Assembly: GCF_028372415.1 (NCBI RefSeq)
Contig: NC_092873.1
Location: 355,288,128-355,352,127, forward strand
Origin: Notamacropus eugenii
Lineage: Eukaryota; Chordata; Mammalia; Diprotodontia; Macropodidae
Direction: 5' to 3'
DNA: 64,000 bases
Part shown: one piece after another, positions 1 through 12,800 of the stretch
Layout of the letters: every line of letters starts with the position of its first letter
Numbering within the stretch: position 1 is the stretch's first letter
Program-made: the position numbers and the translations under genes
Notes under the pieces: model-generated
What the model saw: only the letters and a program-made list of their open reading frames with translations
What the model was told of the DNA's origin: nothing
The model's database searches: none

Positions 1-194
1 CAACAGAGACCTGAGTAGAACGATAATGAAAAACCCATGGGCTTCCTGAGACTGCTGGAACAAATGGGAAGATTAGATTTGAGTAAAAAAGGCCAGATTA
101 AGTGGGAAGATTCAAGGGGAGCTCAAGGAGGCTCCCAGAATCTGAATCCCATCACCAGTAGCCAGGCGAAACCTCCTGGCCACTGATAACATGG

Positions 195-390
195 GTTTTT
201 AATCTGGGGTCCAATTGATTTCAGGGAGTCTGAGAACTTGAACTGGAAAAGAATTATATCTTTACTTTTACCTACCAACCGCTAACTGAAAGTCAGTTAT
301 TTAAAAAACATTATTCTGCAAAGAGGTCCATAGACTTCATCAGACTGCCAAAAAAAAAAAGGCCATGACACAAAGGGTTAAGAAGCCCAC
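195..390. mobile_element. hAT-type MITE copy
   Basis: Starts with a worn TIR (tctggggtccaattgattt) and ends near gggttaagaagccca. The body has the ttattctgcaaagaggtccatagacttcatcagactgcc arrangement shared, in either orientation, with copies at 21.1, 38.8, 39.3, 39.9, 49.4 and 54.1 kb. Confidence 0.6.
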
Positions 391-1419
391 ATCTGAGATT
401 TTCCTGCCCTTATCTCCAAAAGGTTGCTAGATTTTTCTCAGTCTTTGGCTGCTGTGCTGGCAAGGGTCTATCCCACAGTCCCAATACTTCAGCGTCATTT
501 GCTATTCACCTACTTGGTATGCAGTTGCCCAGACACCACCTGTCATCAGCCAAACATCCCCCCTAATCAATCAGGAAACATTTATTAAGCCCTTATTGTA
601 TGCCAGGTACTGCTGTAGGTGCTCATGATTCAAATACAAAGAATGACCCATACTCCTCAAACGGTGAAGAGGTCTAGCTCAAATCCCCCAGGCAACAGGA
701 GGAAAAGATATACTAATCTGGTACGCCATGTACTGCCTTGTCATTGCTCTGTCGGCTTGACTGGCCTCCTGTCTCAGAGTAACTTCTCATTGTCTGAGGG
801 TTCTATAAGGAGGTAGGGGAGTGGGAGTGAGGAACTAGTCTGTTCCTCCCTGATGGAGAAAAAGAAAATATGGCAATAACGAAAAATGCTCCACCAGAAG
901 GCTGGTGCTTTGGGTTCTAGAGCAGACATGATAGTCTAGAACTGACAAAGGGACCTTCTCTGGACAAGGTACCCGTGGCATAGGTACAAGATGTACTACC
1001 TCAAGTTTTCATTTTAGCTTTTGGTTTTGAGTGTGTTTCTTGTATAGAATACTGGGCTTTATTTTCTCTCATTCTGCCACCTGTCTCTGTTTTATAGATG
1101 GTTTCTTCCCTTACCTCTGTGTAAAACTTTTACTGACATAGCTTTTTAAAACAAAACAAAACAAAACCAAACCTCATGAGATTCCCTCCTCTTCCCCTTG
1201 TGCTTTAATGACCTTTACCCGTCATTCCTTGGTAATAACAAAAAATGCCAAATTCCCCTCCTCCTTTTTTCTCTTAGGTATCTTTGCCCTAGCAAGCCCA
1301 GAGCTTGAGTTTCTTTATTTCTTCAATGAGTCTTAGGCAAAGTGGGACTCCCAGAGGAACAACAGTTTGTGCTCCAGTTTTCAGGATGTAAGCACTGAAT
1401 CTTTATCCACCCCTTTTAG

Positions 1420-3170
1420 GTGTTCAAACTTGTTTACCTTTCTTTAGTTTCTTTTGTTTGCTTTGCTTATGTTTCAAAACTCCTGCCCAGCCTTGGTTTT
1501 CTCAACGCGAATGCTGAATCGTTAAAAGTCATCAATTCTGTTAAGTTTCTTTTTTTTTCTATAGGATTAATTTCAGCTTCACAGAATATATTATTCTTGG
1601 ATGCCAGCCATTTTGTCTTGCTTGCTTTTTGGTGTTTTGTAATTGCCCTGTTGATGAGAATTCTTGTGCTATCCTCACTAGAGGCAAGTGATTTTCACAC
1701 ACACACACAGACACACACAGACACACAGACACAGACACACACAGACACAGACACACAGACACACACAGACACAGACACACAGACACACACACAGACACAC
1801 ACACAGACACAGACACACACACACAGACAGACACAGACAGACACAGACACAGACACACAGACACACACAGATACACACACAGACACAGACACACACAGAC
1901 ACAGACACACAAACACACACACACACACAGACACAGACACACACAGACACACACAGACACAGACACACAGACACAGACACAGACAGACACAGACACAGAC
2001 ACAGACACACACACAGACACCCAGACACAGACACACACAGACACAGACACACAGACAGACAGACACGCACATATACACACACGCACATACACACACAGAG
2101 ACACACAGACACAGACACACAGACGCAGACACACACAGACGCAGACACACACACAGACACTTACACAGACACACACACAGACACACAGACACACATAGAC
2201 ACACACACATACACACACACATACACACACATACACACACGCACATACACACAGACACACAGACACAGACACAAACACAGACACAGACACACACAGACAC
2301 AGACACACACAGATACAGACACACACAGACACAGACACACACACAGACAGACACACACACATACACACAGACACACAGACACACACAGACAGACACACAC
2401 ACATATACACACACACGCACATACACACACAGACACACACAGACACACACACACGCACACACCCCTTCTCCTCTCCCCTCACCCACTTGCAGCATTTTCT
2501 CTCTGACCCAGGAGTTCTACAACTTCATGATCACGATTCTCAGTGAGTTACATTTGGAATTCCTTTCTTGTCTTCATCTGTGTATTTTTGTTGTTGTTGT
2601 TAATAGTCCAATGATATGAATTTACACAGTGTTCATGTCAAAAATGCATGTCTGTCTCTTTCAGCCCCTCAAATCCATTACCTCCTTCTTAGGAGATATG
2701 TAATGTGCTTCATCCAAGTTCCTCTAGAGACGTGATTGATCATTGCCCTGATTGGCATTCTTAAGTTTTTCAAAGTTTTTCTTTTCTTTGCAGTGTTGTT
2801 ACCCTGTTATAAAGTGATCTCCTGGTTCTACTCACCTCACTCAACCATCAGGTCATACATTCCAGGGTTCTCTGAAATCATTTCTTTCACTGTTTCTTAC
2901 AACACAATAATATTTCAGAACATTTATATAACACAATTTGTTCAGTCATTTGACCTGTGGATTCTATTGATCCATACTTTGTCCTCTGGTTCCAATACTT
3001 GCAGGCAATTTTCTTTAATTTCTTCTTGAAATATCTTAATCAGGTGTCTTTTTTGGTTTTATATTCTTCTGGAAGGTCAACGATTCTTAGATTAGTTGTT
3101 TCTCAACTTGTTTTTCAGTTACTAGCTTTTTTGTTTGTGATAAATTATTACTTCTTCCATGTATCTTGTC
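1420..3170 (-). mobile_element. Patchy reversed L1-type LINE remains around a CA tract
   Basis: Pieces such as aatgctgaatcgttaaaagt, gtgatctcctggttctactc and ttctctgaaatcatttcttt match the antisense of marsupial L1 internal and 3' parts as I recall them. The copy is old and broken up, and the CA/CAGA tract sits inside it. The family call is from memory. Confidence 0.35.
1696..2462. repeat. CA/CAGA microsatellite tract, about 770 bp
   Basis: Almost pure mix of CA and CAGA units (cacacacacagacacag), with a few ATA and CGCA interruptions. It is unbroken by stops in several frames on both strands, giving false His-Thr-Gln/Asp and Val-Cys-Ser reading frames. Confidence 0.97.
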
Positions 3171-3721
3171 TTTTGTCTTTGATTCATCAAATTTACACCT
3201 CATCCCCATCCTTCTCCCCCTGTAACCTGCCCCTCTCCCCACTGCTTCAGATCTCTCTTCTTCCACTGTGCCTTCTGGAGTTCTCACTCCATGATTAACA
3301 AGCTTCCTGCCTTTTCAAAATTCCTCCTTCCATATTTTAGGACTCACTGACACCTGATTCGATTCAGATGACACAGCATTCCTGGCTATCCTTTCCAGTC
3401 CTCATGTTGTTTTTCATACCCTCTGACTCATTGGTACTGGTAGGAGGGGCAGAATATTCCTTCTTCCTCATTGCCAAGTTCAAGTATATGACCTGTGTGT
3501 ATTGAGGTAGAAAGTAGTAGTAGGTCATGGAGGTTGAGTAGACTGACACTTCCAGACTCTCCCTTTATCACTCTGAAGCCTCTCTTTTGAGGTTCACACT
3601 ATCCAAATTCATCCAGGACTCAAATCCTTGTACTTCCTAGCTCCCAGAACATCTTCCCTCCTTTCTCAATGAGTTCAGTGCCTGACTCAATATTCTCCCC
3701 TTCCATCCTAATTCCTACCTC

Positions 3722-3905
3722 TGTACTTCTGTTGTTATTGTTTAATTGTTTCAGTCATGTCTGACTCTCCCTCTCGGTGACCTCATTTTGGGGTTTTCTT
3801 GGCAAAGGTATTGAAGTGGTTTTTCATTTCCTTCTCTAGCTCATTTTACAAATGAGGAAACTGAGGCCAACAGGGTCATGTGACTTGCCTAAAGTGGAAC
3901 AGTTA
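3722..3905 (+). mobile_element. Marsupial tRNA/CORE-type SINE
   Basis: tcagtcatgtctgactctcc, gacctcattttggggttttc and gaggaaactgaggccaacag: the head and middle of the SINE seen repeatedly in this window. It is cut short at the 3' end. Confidence 0.7.
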
Positions 3906-3929
3906 GTTCCTTCTCATCATGCCTTACCA

Positions 3930-5110
3930 CTCCTAACACAGTCTTCAATCTCATTGTGATCTCCAGTCCTTCCTTCAGCACTTAATCAGACCATCCATCA
4001 CTCCTATTCTGGCTACGGTTTCCTCTCTTCACAGTCTTGATCCTTTGCTGAACCAGTTCAACTCTACCCCATCCTTTATTCTCAAATCCCTAAGCTCTTT
4101 ACCTATTGAAAATTATTTCTTACCAAATCCCAGCCATGAATTACTCCCACATCTGCTTCTTTCATTCCTACTCATATGCAGCAAAATAGATGTGGAGGAA
4201 GTCTTGCAACCAACCTGACTGTGTCCACTACAGGTTTACGTTATCTAATCTCAGTGGGTCCTCACTGCAGCAAGGCAATCTTTTCTAATCCTCCATTATC
4301 AGTTCTCTTTCACATTCATAATAGCACCGTTCCCAGACTCAGGTAGGTGGCTGAGTAAGTGTCTGAGGTCAAATCTGAATTCAGATCCTCTTCAATTCCA
4401 GGGCTGCTGCTGTATCCAAGGTGTCACCTAGCTGCCTCCTAACATCCTTCTAATTGGTCTTCCTGCCTCTAAGCTCTTCCCACTCCAATCCATCTGGTTG
4501 TACAAATACCAATGATTTTTACTGAAATGCAAGTCCGACCATGTCAACACTCACCCCATTAAAATCCAGAAGCTTTCCCAAACTTAGAATTAAACATATA
4601 CTTCTCTGATTAGCATTTAAAGTTCTTTATCACCTGGTCCCTTCTTACCTCTCCAGTCTTATTACATATTCCTTCCCTCCCTATTCTGTGGTCCTTTCAT
4701 ACTAGCTTATTTGCTGTTCCTTATACATGACAATGTTTCCCATCTCCACACCTTTGTACTGACTGCCTCCCATGTATAGAGTGCAGTCCCCCTCTCATCT
4801 CTGAATGTTAGAATCTCTGGCTTCCTTCTAGACTTCTCAAATACCAACTTCTTTCCTGAGGCCTTTTCCAGTCTCCCAGAGCTGTTCCTGCCTTCCCCAC
4901 TAAGATTATCTTCCATCTATTCCGACATATCTTAGATATTTATCCTCTCTTGCATAACTCACTTGTATATATTTTTTTTTGTATGTTATCTCTTGCCATT
5001 AGAATATAAGGTTCTTGAGGGCAGGGATTGGTTTTGTTTGTTCTTTGTTTTCTAAGCCCTTAGCATAGTCTTTGGCATACAGTAAATACTTAATAAATGT
5101 CACCCCCCAC
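3930..5110 (+). mobile_element. L2 LINE 3' part
   Basis: Ordered L2 hallmarks: cacctggtcccttcttacct, gcataactcacttgtatat, then the 3' tail aaggttcttgagggcaggga and gtaaatacttaataaatgtc. A scrap of a SINE interrupts it near 4,330-4,440. Confidence 0.6.
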
Positions 5111-5440
5111 ATTTCTCAAATTCTTCATTGTTGTTCCTTGCTTGTGCAAAAAGACTCTGCTATATTTACATAATACAGTTTTCTCTGCCATCCCTTGGTC
5201 TACCGGCATTTGTCTTGTTTCTACTATTTTGCTACCACAAAGAATATTGCTGTGAATATTTTGTTATACAAGGGATCTTTTTTTTTGTTTTTCCCACCAT
5301 TGACCTCTGTGCCAAAGGCAATATAAAACACATTTGTGGACACGGCCAGTGTAAGAATTTGTGTTGCTTGACTATGTATATTTGTTACAAAGGTTTGTTT
5401 TCAGTTTTTTCAATTGGGGGGGATGGACTGGGAGAGTGAG
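5110..5440. mobile_element. L1-type 3' UTR fragments, two orientations
   Basis: 5,130-5,290 reads antisense (ttttgctaccacaaagaata), while 5,290-5,440 reads sense (tgcttgactatgtatatttg and ttacaaaggtttgttttcag). Two fragments or an inverted junction. Confidence 0.45.
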
Positions 5441-5482
5441 GGAAAGAAAGAAATAGAGAGAAAGAGAATAAATGCCGCTAGA

Positions 5483-5710
5483 TAAATGCAGATAAAAGCT
5501 AGGAAGACCTGAATTCAAAAGTGGCCTCAGATACTTAACTAGCTGTGTGACCCTGGCCAAGACACTTAACTTCTGTCTGCCTCAGTTTCCTCACCTGTAA
5601 AATGGGGATCATAATTGCACCTACCTCCAAGGGTGGTTACAAATGAAATAACATTTGTAAAGCATTTTGTAAGCCTTAGAGTACCATGTAGATGTTAGCT
5701 ATTTTTATTT
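5483..5710 (+). mobile_element. CORE-type SINE
   Basis: ctagctgtgtgaccctggcc, ctcagtttcctcacctgtaa and aagcattttgtaagccttag in the order of the marsupial CORE-SINE. Confidence 0.7.
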
Positions 5711-6179
5711 TAATTGAAAAAATTAAAGTTTTTTTTGTCCAGTCAGAAACAAGGAACTTGTATTTTAATAGCGGATTACAATAAACAGACAGATAAATAA
5801 ATATGACACGTATAAAGCAAGGTTGCTGATATGGGGATTAGGAGGAAGGTAAAATGTTCTAGTTGTACCCGGAGAGTCTTCCTGTAAGAGGCTGCGCTTG
5901 AGTTGAGCTTTGAAGGAAGTTAGGGATTCTTCTGGGCACTGAGCAGAATCTGTACAAAGACCCAGCAAGAAGATGACTTCAGCACATGCTGAACAGTAAC
6001 GGGATTCTCCTGTGACTGTATCCAGCGTTCCTGTGAACCCCCAGACCAAACCCCCTTTCTCTGAACATCATCTCCATAATTGTTGTCTCTCCCTATTAGA
6101 ATGTAAATACTTTGAGGTCAGGGACAGGGACCATCTTTAATTTTTATTTGTACAAAAATAAAACTATTTTTTAAGGCTA

Positions 6180-6540
6180 TTATGACTTGCATAATTCCAA
6201 TCTGTTTTCCAGAAGGTTTGGGCCATATCTTAGTGTGCCTCTTTCCCCATAACCCCTGTAATACTGGCAGTTGCTCTCATTTATCATCTTTGCCAACCTG
6301 ATGGGCTTGCCTTAAATGCTAAGTTGTTTTAATGTGCCTTTCTCTTATCTTTAGTGATCTGGAGATTTCTTTTTTTGGTAGTTGGTCGTTTGCAGGTTTT
6401 TTTCTTTTTTAAGAGCATTAAGACTATGTCTCTATTATATATCTTGAATATCGACTTTTATCAGAGATACTTGATGTGAACATTTTGTTTTTCCCAATTG
6501 ACAGTTTCTCTTAATCTTCTAATTTTGGGCCCCCCTAGTA
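6180..6540 (-). mobile_element. L1-type 3' region, reversed
   Basis: aatccaatctgttttccag-like start, then cattaagactatgtctctat, tatcagagatacttgatgtg and tttttcccaattgacagttt, the antisense of a marsupial L1 3' region. Diverged. Confidence 0.4.
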
Positions 6541-6663
6541 TTTCTTCATCATCTTGAGTTCTCCTTTGCTCCTTCATTTCATCAGACCTTCTGTTGCTTT
6601 TTTTTTTTTTTTTGGTCTGGACTTCCTAGCGAAACTTTCTTCCTTTTCACCACCCAATTATTG

Positions 6664-6945
6664 TCTGTTTGTTGTTGAGTCATTTCAGTCGTGCCTGCCT
6701 CTCCGTGACCCCATTTGGGGTTTTAATTGGCAAAGACACTGGAGTGGTTTGCCATTTCCTACTCCAGCTCATTTTATAGATGAGAAAACCAAGGCAAACA
6801 GGGTTAAGTGACCTGCCCAGGGTCACACAGCTAATAAGTGTCAGAGGCTGGATTTGAACTCAGGAAGATGAGTCTTCCTGACTCCAGGATGAGTCTTGCT
6901 GACTCCAGGTGTGGGGTCTGTGTGCTATGGCATCACCTCGTTGCC
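6664..6945 (+). mobile_element. Marsupial tRNA/CORE-type SINE, nearly full length
   Basis: gagtcatttcagtcgtgcct head, gacactggagtggtttgcca, gggttaagtgacctgcccag and gtcacacagctaataagtgt, ending cgttgcccc. Inserted next to the reversed L1 region. Confidence 0.75.
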
Positions 6946-7289
6946 CCTGTTTTCTGTTTACTCAAGTCTATTTCTAGCACGTCAGCATCAGGGAAGTTGG
7001 ACTCCTGTAGAGCTTCTCATTCCTCTTGTCTTGTTGGAAATTCCTTTTCCCACTCTTTTTCCAAGATCTTTTCTCTCAATCTGTTTTCTCTCACTCTGTT
7101 CTCTCTTCTAATTCCTCTACTCACGCTGTTCCTCAACATTCTATTCCTACCCATTTTTGTTCCCCCCAAATTCTCTCCCAGAAATATTTTACACTCTTAC
7201 CTTTTTTTCCTACCCTGTCCTCACTCCTCTGGGTGAGAGGACAATGTGTTGTAATGGATAGTGCTGGATTTGGAGACATATGGGTATAG

Positions 7290-7565
7290 CTGGGACAAAC
7301 CAACATTTATTAAGCACTTACTATATGCCAGGTCTTGTGATGATATGGAAAGGAATGTTTTACAAACATTTTCTTATTTAATCCTCACAACAATCCTGGG
7401 AGATAGGTACAATTCTTCTTCTTTTACAGTTGCAGAAACCGAGGCAGATAAAAGTTAGGTGACTTGTTCAGAAATTATCTGAGGTTGGATTTGAACTTAG
7501 CTTTTCCTGACTCTAGCTCCCCTTCAATCAGCAACCGCAATGCCACCAGCTGCCTCTAGATGCAT
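7290..7565 (+). mobile_element. MIR/CORE-type SINE
   Basis: aacatttattaagcacttac, tcctcacaacaatcctggga, ttgcagaaaccgaggcagat and ccaccagctgcc: the MIR-like consensus from end to end, with moderate divergence. Confidence 0.6.
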
Positions 7566-7939
7566 AGTTCACAGATCTAGAGCCAGAAAATATCTAATAC
7601 AACCTTTTTATTTTTACGGATTGAAAGCTGATGTTCAGGGTCATGCAGGTCACAAGCATCAGAGGCAGAATTTGAGCCAAGGTCTATGGAGTCCATACTC
7701 TTACCATTATATCATGCTATCAGGAGTCCTTAGTTCAGTGGTGTTCCGGGAAATATTCACAGGTTCTCTGTGGGGGAAAAATATATGCAGGACATACCTC
7801 CAAACTTAATCTACATTATTACCATATTCTTCATCACTTTCTTAAGTCTACAGTTCAACAGAGCAATAAATCAAGCCCTGATTTGTATCATTTGACAATT
7901 CCTGAGGTGTAATACTCACTGCAAATTTAATAATTAGCT

Positions 7940-8160
7940 TTTGAGAGCCAGTTCTAGCTAGCTCCAGCACACCTAAGTTCAAATCTTCTCAAAGACTTGT
8001 AATTATAGACTAGGCACTTAGTTAACCTCCCAAAACCTCAGTTTTCTCATCTGAAATATGGGGTGGAGGGATAGTATATACTTTATACCCTCTAACTCAC
8101 AGGAATGTTGTGAAGAAAGTGCTTCACAAGCCTTAAATTGGTATGTTACTGGGAGTTGTT
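7940..8160 (+). mobile_element. Diverged CORE-type SINE
   Basis: gacttgtaattatagactag, cctcagttttctcatctgaa and ggaatgttgtgaagaaagtg follow the SINE order; the head is hardly recognisable. Confidence 0.45.
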
Positions 8161-9060
8161 TTTTTAAAGTTATTTTTATTTTATTAAATATTTCCTGATT
8201 ACTTGTAAAAAATTTTTTTAGTAATCATTTAAGATAGTATTTTTTTTCCAATTACATATAAAGATAATTTTAAACATTCATTTAAAAAAATTTTGAGTTC
8301 CAAATTTTCTACCTGCCTTCCCTCCCCCACTGAAAAGGTAAGAATTGTAAATAGGTTTAATAATCATTTAAAAAAATTTTTATTTCCAAATTCTTTCCCT
8401 CTCCCTTATCTTTCCCCCTCTTTAAGAAGGAAAGCACTTTGATATAGATTATATATGTGAGGTCATGCCATACATATGTCCATATTAGCCAGGTTGCAAA
8501 TGAAAACACAAAACAGCACAAACAAAGAAAATTTAAAAAGTATGCTTCAGTGTGCACTCAGAGTTCATTAGTTCTCTCTCTGGAGGTGGATGGCATTTTT
8601 CCATCATGGGTCCTTTGAAATTGTCTTGGATCATTATATTGCTGGGGAAACTAAAGCTTTCCCAGTTGATCATCATATAATGTTGCTGTTACTATGGATA
8701 GTTTTCTCCTGGTTCTGCTCACTTCACTTCATATCAGTTCACATAAGTCTTTCAGGTTTTTCTGAAATCATCCAGCTAATCACTTCTTATAGCATATTAG
8801 TATACTGTCACACTCATATACTATGACTTGTTGAGCCATTCCCCAATGGATGGGCATCCCCTCAATTTCCAATTCTTTGCCACCACAAAAAGAACTACTA
8901 TAAATACTTTTTACAAATAGGTCCTTTTTATTCTTCTTTGATCTCTTTGGGATATAGCCCTAGAAGTGGTATTGCTGTGTTGAAGGGTATGCACAGTTTG
9001 ATAGCACTTTGGCCATAGTTCAGAATTGCTCTCCAGAATGGTTGCATCAATTCACATGAG
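8161..9060 (-). mobile_element. L1-type LINE 3' end, reversed
   Basis: Well kept: gagccattccccaatggatg, tcaatttccaattctttgcc, tgatctctttgggatatagc and ttgctctccagaatggttgc are the antisense of the marsupial L1 3' UTR. It ends about 330 bp before the first GRB7 coding exon. Confidence 0.6.
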
Positions 9061-9089
9061 CTGTTATGTGTTAGGGTGGAACAAGGTCT

Positions 9090-9335
9090 GGTTCATAGAA
9101 TCATAGATCTCTGAAGCTAGAAAGGAACTCCTAATTCATCTAGTCCAAGGCTTCTTAAACTTTTTCCATTCATGACCCCTTCAGCACTTCTTAAACTGTG
9201 GGGTGAGACCCCATCCAACCCTTTCATTTTATAGATGGGGAGACTAAGGCCCAGATGAAGGAATGTGCCAAAGTCCCACTAGTACTAAGTGTCAGAGGCA
9301 GGAATGAGGCCATTTCCTGTCTTTTCTTTCTACTG
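9090..9335 (+). mobile_element. MIR-type SINE with a hAT-like scrap inside
   Basis: agaatcatagatctctgaag and cattttatagatggggagac are MIR-like; ggcttcttaaactttttcca between them resembles the hAT MITE end. It closes just before the first GRB7 coding exon. Confidence 0.5.
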
Positions 9336-9390
9336 TACCACATTAACTCCCTCAACTCTGTTTCTCCCTTCTCTCCTAACTCCAGATGTC

Positions 9391-9822
9391 ATGGACCTGG
9401 ATCTGTCCCTGCCCCATCTCACCAACTCCTCCGATGACCCAAGCCCTGAGCCTGGGACCCCTCCTGGAACCCCCCCAGAGTCTGATACTCATCTTCCTGG
9501 GGAACTGAAGAGATCCCAGCCCCTTTCCATTCAGGCCAGCAGGTATGAGAAGGACTAGACATGGGAAACAGGATTATCTGGGCAGAGGGTGGTAGGATAT
9601 AGCCATGGTAAGAGGAGAGAAGATAGGCATGTTATCCACCCTGGCCTTAGCTTGACTTTTTCTTCCTATAGGAAACTTAGGGAGGAAGAACTCCGAGCCT
9701 CATCTCTACCTGCTATCCCTAACCCTTTTCCTGAACTCTGCAGCCCTCCTTCTCAGTCACCCATCCTGGGGGCCCCCACCTCAGGGCGGGGGTTCCTCTC
9801 AAGAGATAGCAGTGGTCCACAT
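9391..9822 (+). other. GRB7: GRB7 coding exons 1-2: proline-rich N-terminus
   Basis: Exon 1 (9391-9542) and exon 2 (9672-9822) encode residues 1-101. The segment holds a [10 protein letters not shown] run and the conserved block [14 protein letters not shown], which is nearly the same as in human GRB7. In GRB7/10/14 proteins this end carries SH3-type proline motifs. Arg51 is split by the intron (AG|G). Confidence 0.95.
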
Positions 9823-12800
9823 GTGAGTTACTTTGGGACAAGAAATGGGGGGGGGTGCTGTGGAAAGGAAGGGGAGAATGGGGGTTTTTGTAGAATGCCA
9901 GATGGGTGGAGGAGGTCCTTCTTTCCCTGGGAGAACACCTACTGATGCCATCTTAGGGGGAGGGAGAGTTAGGGTTTCCCTCTCTGGGAGCAGAATTGCC
10001 TGCTTCTAATTCTAGTAATTCTAGTATCTCAGCCAGGGAGTGCTAAATCAGGCAGGTGTTGGACCGTTGAACACTCCTGGCTTCTTGTTTGGATGGCGGG
10101 GCAGGTGGTGAAAGTGTACAGTGAAGATGGGGCATGCCGATCCGTGGAGGTGGCGGCAGATGCCACAGCCCGACACGTGTGTGAAATGTTGGTGCAGCGG
10201 GCACACGCCCTGAGCGACGAGAGTTGGGGGCTGGTTGAGTGCCATCCCCACCTGGCACTGGGTGAGGGAAGGGATCCTGGTGTGAGGGAGTGGGTGGGCT
10301 GGTTTTACCCATGGCTGTGAGAAGGGTGGGAAAAGCCACTATTGGATTCCAAGGACCACGGGAAGGTTGCTCCATTTTCCCCTGTGCATGTTAGTCATCC
10401 TTAGCCCATTTTGTTAGCATTTGTCCCATAGGCAAAAGACACTGGTATTCAACAGATATGTCCTTTGTGTCAGGCTTAGCCTGTGTGTGGCACACAGGAA
10501 TAGGGACGAGTTTGGGAGCAACACTGTTTCTGAGGTTAGAGGACCTGCATTCAAATCCCACCTCTGATCCTTACTAACTGCATGATGCAGAACATATTAC
10601 AACCTTCCTGCCTCAGTTTCCTCTACCATAAAATGAGAGGCTTAGACTAGATGATCTCTGAGGTTCCTTTCAACTCTAGGTCTAGGAGCCTGTGATCTAT
10701 TAAAAAGTATGGGCCCCAGGGCTCTCTACCCCATCCCTACACATCTGGATTTGGGGTTAGAAAAAAGTTCAAATCCTCTCTGACACTCACTAACTTTTTG
10801 ATCCTGGACAAGCCACTTAATTACACTGTGTCAGGGAACTTGAACTTGGTGGCTTCTAAGATCTCTTCCAGTTCTGAATTTATGAACCTATGACCCTACC
10901 TCAGACACTTAGCTAGCTGTGGGATCCTGGGCCAGTCACTTAATCACTAGGATTCCTCAGTTTCCTTATCTGTAAAATTAGGATAGTAATACAGATAGAT
11001 AGTAGCTCTCCCTCTCTCAGAGGGTTATTAAAAGGACCAGATGAGTATACACACATATATATATCTATATATGTATAGCTACAGATGCATACATATACAT
11101 ATGTATGTATATCTGTGTATCTATATACACACATACAGATGTCATATAAACATGCATGCATACACACATGCAAATATGTATTACGTACATAGTTCTTTAG
11201 TCCAACTCTCTTTTAGTTCCTTCAGGGTTTTCTTGGCAGAGACACTGGAGGGGTTTGCCATTTCCTTCTCCAGCTCATTTTACAGATGAGGAAACGGAGG
11301 CACATAGGGTTAAGTGACTTGCCCTGGGTCACACAGCTAGTAAGTGCCTGAGGCCACATTTGAACTCAGGAAGATGAGTCTTCCTGACCTCAGGCCCAGA
11401 ACTCAACCCACTGTACCATCTAACTGTCTACAAGTGTATATATTATATATGTATGTATGTATGCATGTATGTATGTGTATATATACGCACATATATGTAT
11501 ATGTATATACAGATGTGCACACATATACAAACACACACACACATACACATACATACATACTCAAAGTGCATAGAGCTCTTCAAAGTTGTTATTTTTGTGT
11601 TTCCAGAGCGGGGGCTGGAGGACCACGAGTCAGTGGTAGAGGTGCAAGCTGCCTGGCCTGTCGGGGGGGACAGTCGTTTTGTCTTTCGCAAAAACTTTGC
11701 CAAATATGAACTGTTTAAGAACTCCCCAGTGAGTGAGCATGTGCATGTATGTGTGTGCATGTGTATTTGTGTGTGTTTAGAACTGGAGAAGGAGGGGTGG
11801 GAGAGGGGGATTGGGAGGGGAGGAGGAGATATTTTAGATGATGATGGGCTAGAGGGTTCAGAGGGTTTCCACCTATCAGCCACCCCCAGAGCTGTAGTTT
11901 ATTTGACTAAGCAGCTCTGCTGGGTAGAAGGAGGGAAGGAGAGGAGTAGATGACGGGAGGTTATCTCCTTCTCTCCTTCTCCCCTTCCTGACATTCTTTT
12001 TCCTCGTCCTCTCACTCAGCACTCCCTGTTCCCAGAGGTAATGGTCTCCAGTTGTCTAGATACCAACACTAGAATGACCCATGAGGAGCTTATCCAGGTG
12101 AGGGACCCTTGCTTCCCCTCCCGCCAGGTCTCTTTTCCTTCCTCCAGCTCTTCTCATCTTTATCCTTCCCCACAAAAGCCCTCTTATTCCCTCTTTCTAA
12201 AATTCCTTCTTGTCAATCGGCATATGACTAGAGTACTCAGTGGACTTGGAGTCAGGAAGCTCTGAGTTCTAATTCTGCTTCAGACCCTTGCTAGTTGTGT
12301 GACAGTGGACAAGCCACTTAACCCTATGCCTTAGTTTCCTCATCTATAGGAAAAGGGAAGGGTCCCTGGACTTAATGGCCTTCTAAGGTCCCTTCCAGCT
12401 TTATATCTCTGATCGTATGACTCCCATCTCAAATTAACCTTCTTTCTCCCAGAACTTCCTGAATGCGGGTAGCTGCCCTGAAATCCAGGGTTTCCTCCAG
12501 CTTCGGGGATCAGGACGCAAGCTCTGGAAACGTTTCTATTGCTTTCTACGCCGCTCTGGTCTCTACTATTCCACCAAAGGCACCTCCAAGGTTGGGACCC
12601 TCTGCAGACACCCACCCACTACACGACTCCCAAGCTGGCCCCCACCTGAGAGTCCTCTCCCAGGACACCCAAGGAATGATCCCTCTACCTCTTTGGGATT
12701 CCCAGATATTGGACCCCATAGCCTCACCAAGGCAACTGTGGCAGGAGGGGCCCATCTGTGACCATGCCTAGAAGGCAGAACACGTTTTAGGCTTGGGGCT

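Larger units (their letters stand above)
1..9385. other. Upstream flank of GRB7, repeat-rich
   Basis: No coding exon recognised and no MIEN1-like peptide, so MIEN1, the neighbour in human, should lie left of the window. At least one untranslated GRB7 exon and its promoter are expected here but could not be placed. Unassigned stretches are about 395-1,420 and 3,200-3,720. An old SINE/L2-like scrap (catttattaagcccttattg) sits at 560-670. Confidence 0.5.
10105..12097 (+). other. GRB7: GRB7 coding exons 3-5: RA domain
   Basis: Exons 10105-10261, 11607-11728 and 12020-12097 encode about residues 102-220. They begin [16 protein letters not shown] and include [13 protein letters not shown] and [12 protein letters not shown], closely matching the human Ras-associating domain and the linker to PH. 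Intron 3 (1.35 kb) carries several SINEs and TA/CATA microsatellites. Intron 4 carries one copy of the paired foldback element. Confidence 0.95.

Noticed and set aside
1420-2619. Long open frames (399 aa on +, 307 and 266 aa on -) of His-Thr-Gln or Val-Cys-Ser
   Set aside because: They are translations of the CA/CAGA tract, which lacks stops in several frames; no start context, no domain.
5765-6049. 94-aa minus-strand frame
   Set aside because: Lies in old dispersed repeat sequence (attt-rich flank, tgaaggaagttagggattc type); no protein family recognised.
1-9385. MIEN1 or ERBB2 exons expected left of GRB7
   Set aside because: No peptide of either protein seen in any frame; they should lie outside the window.
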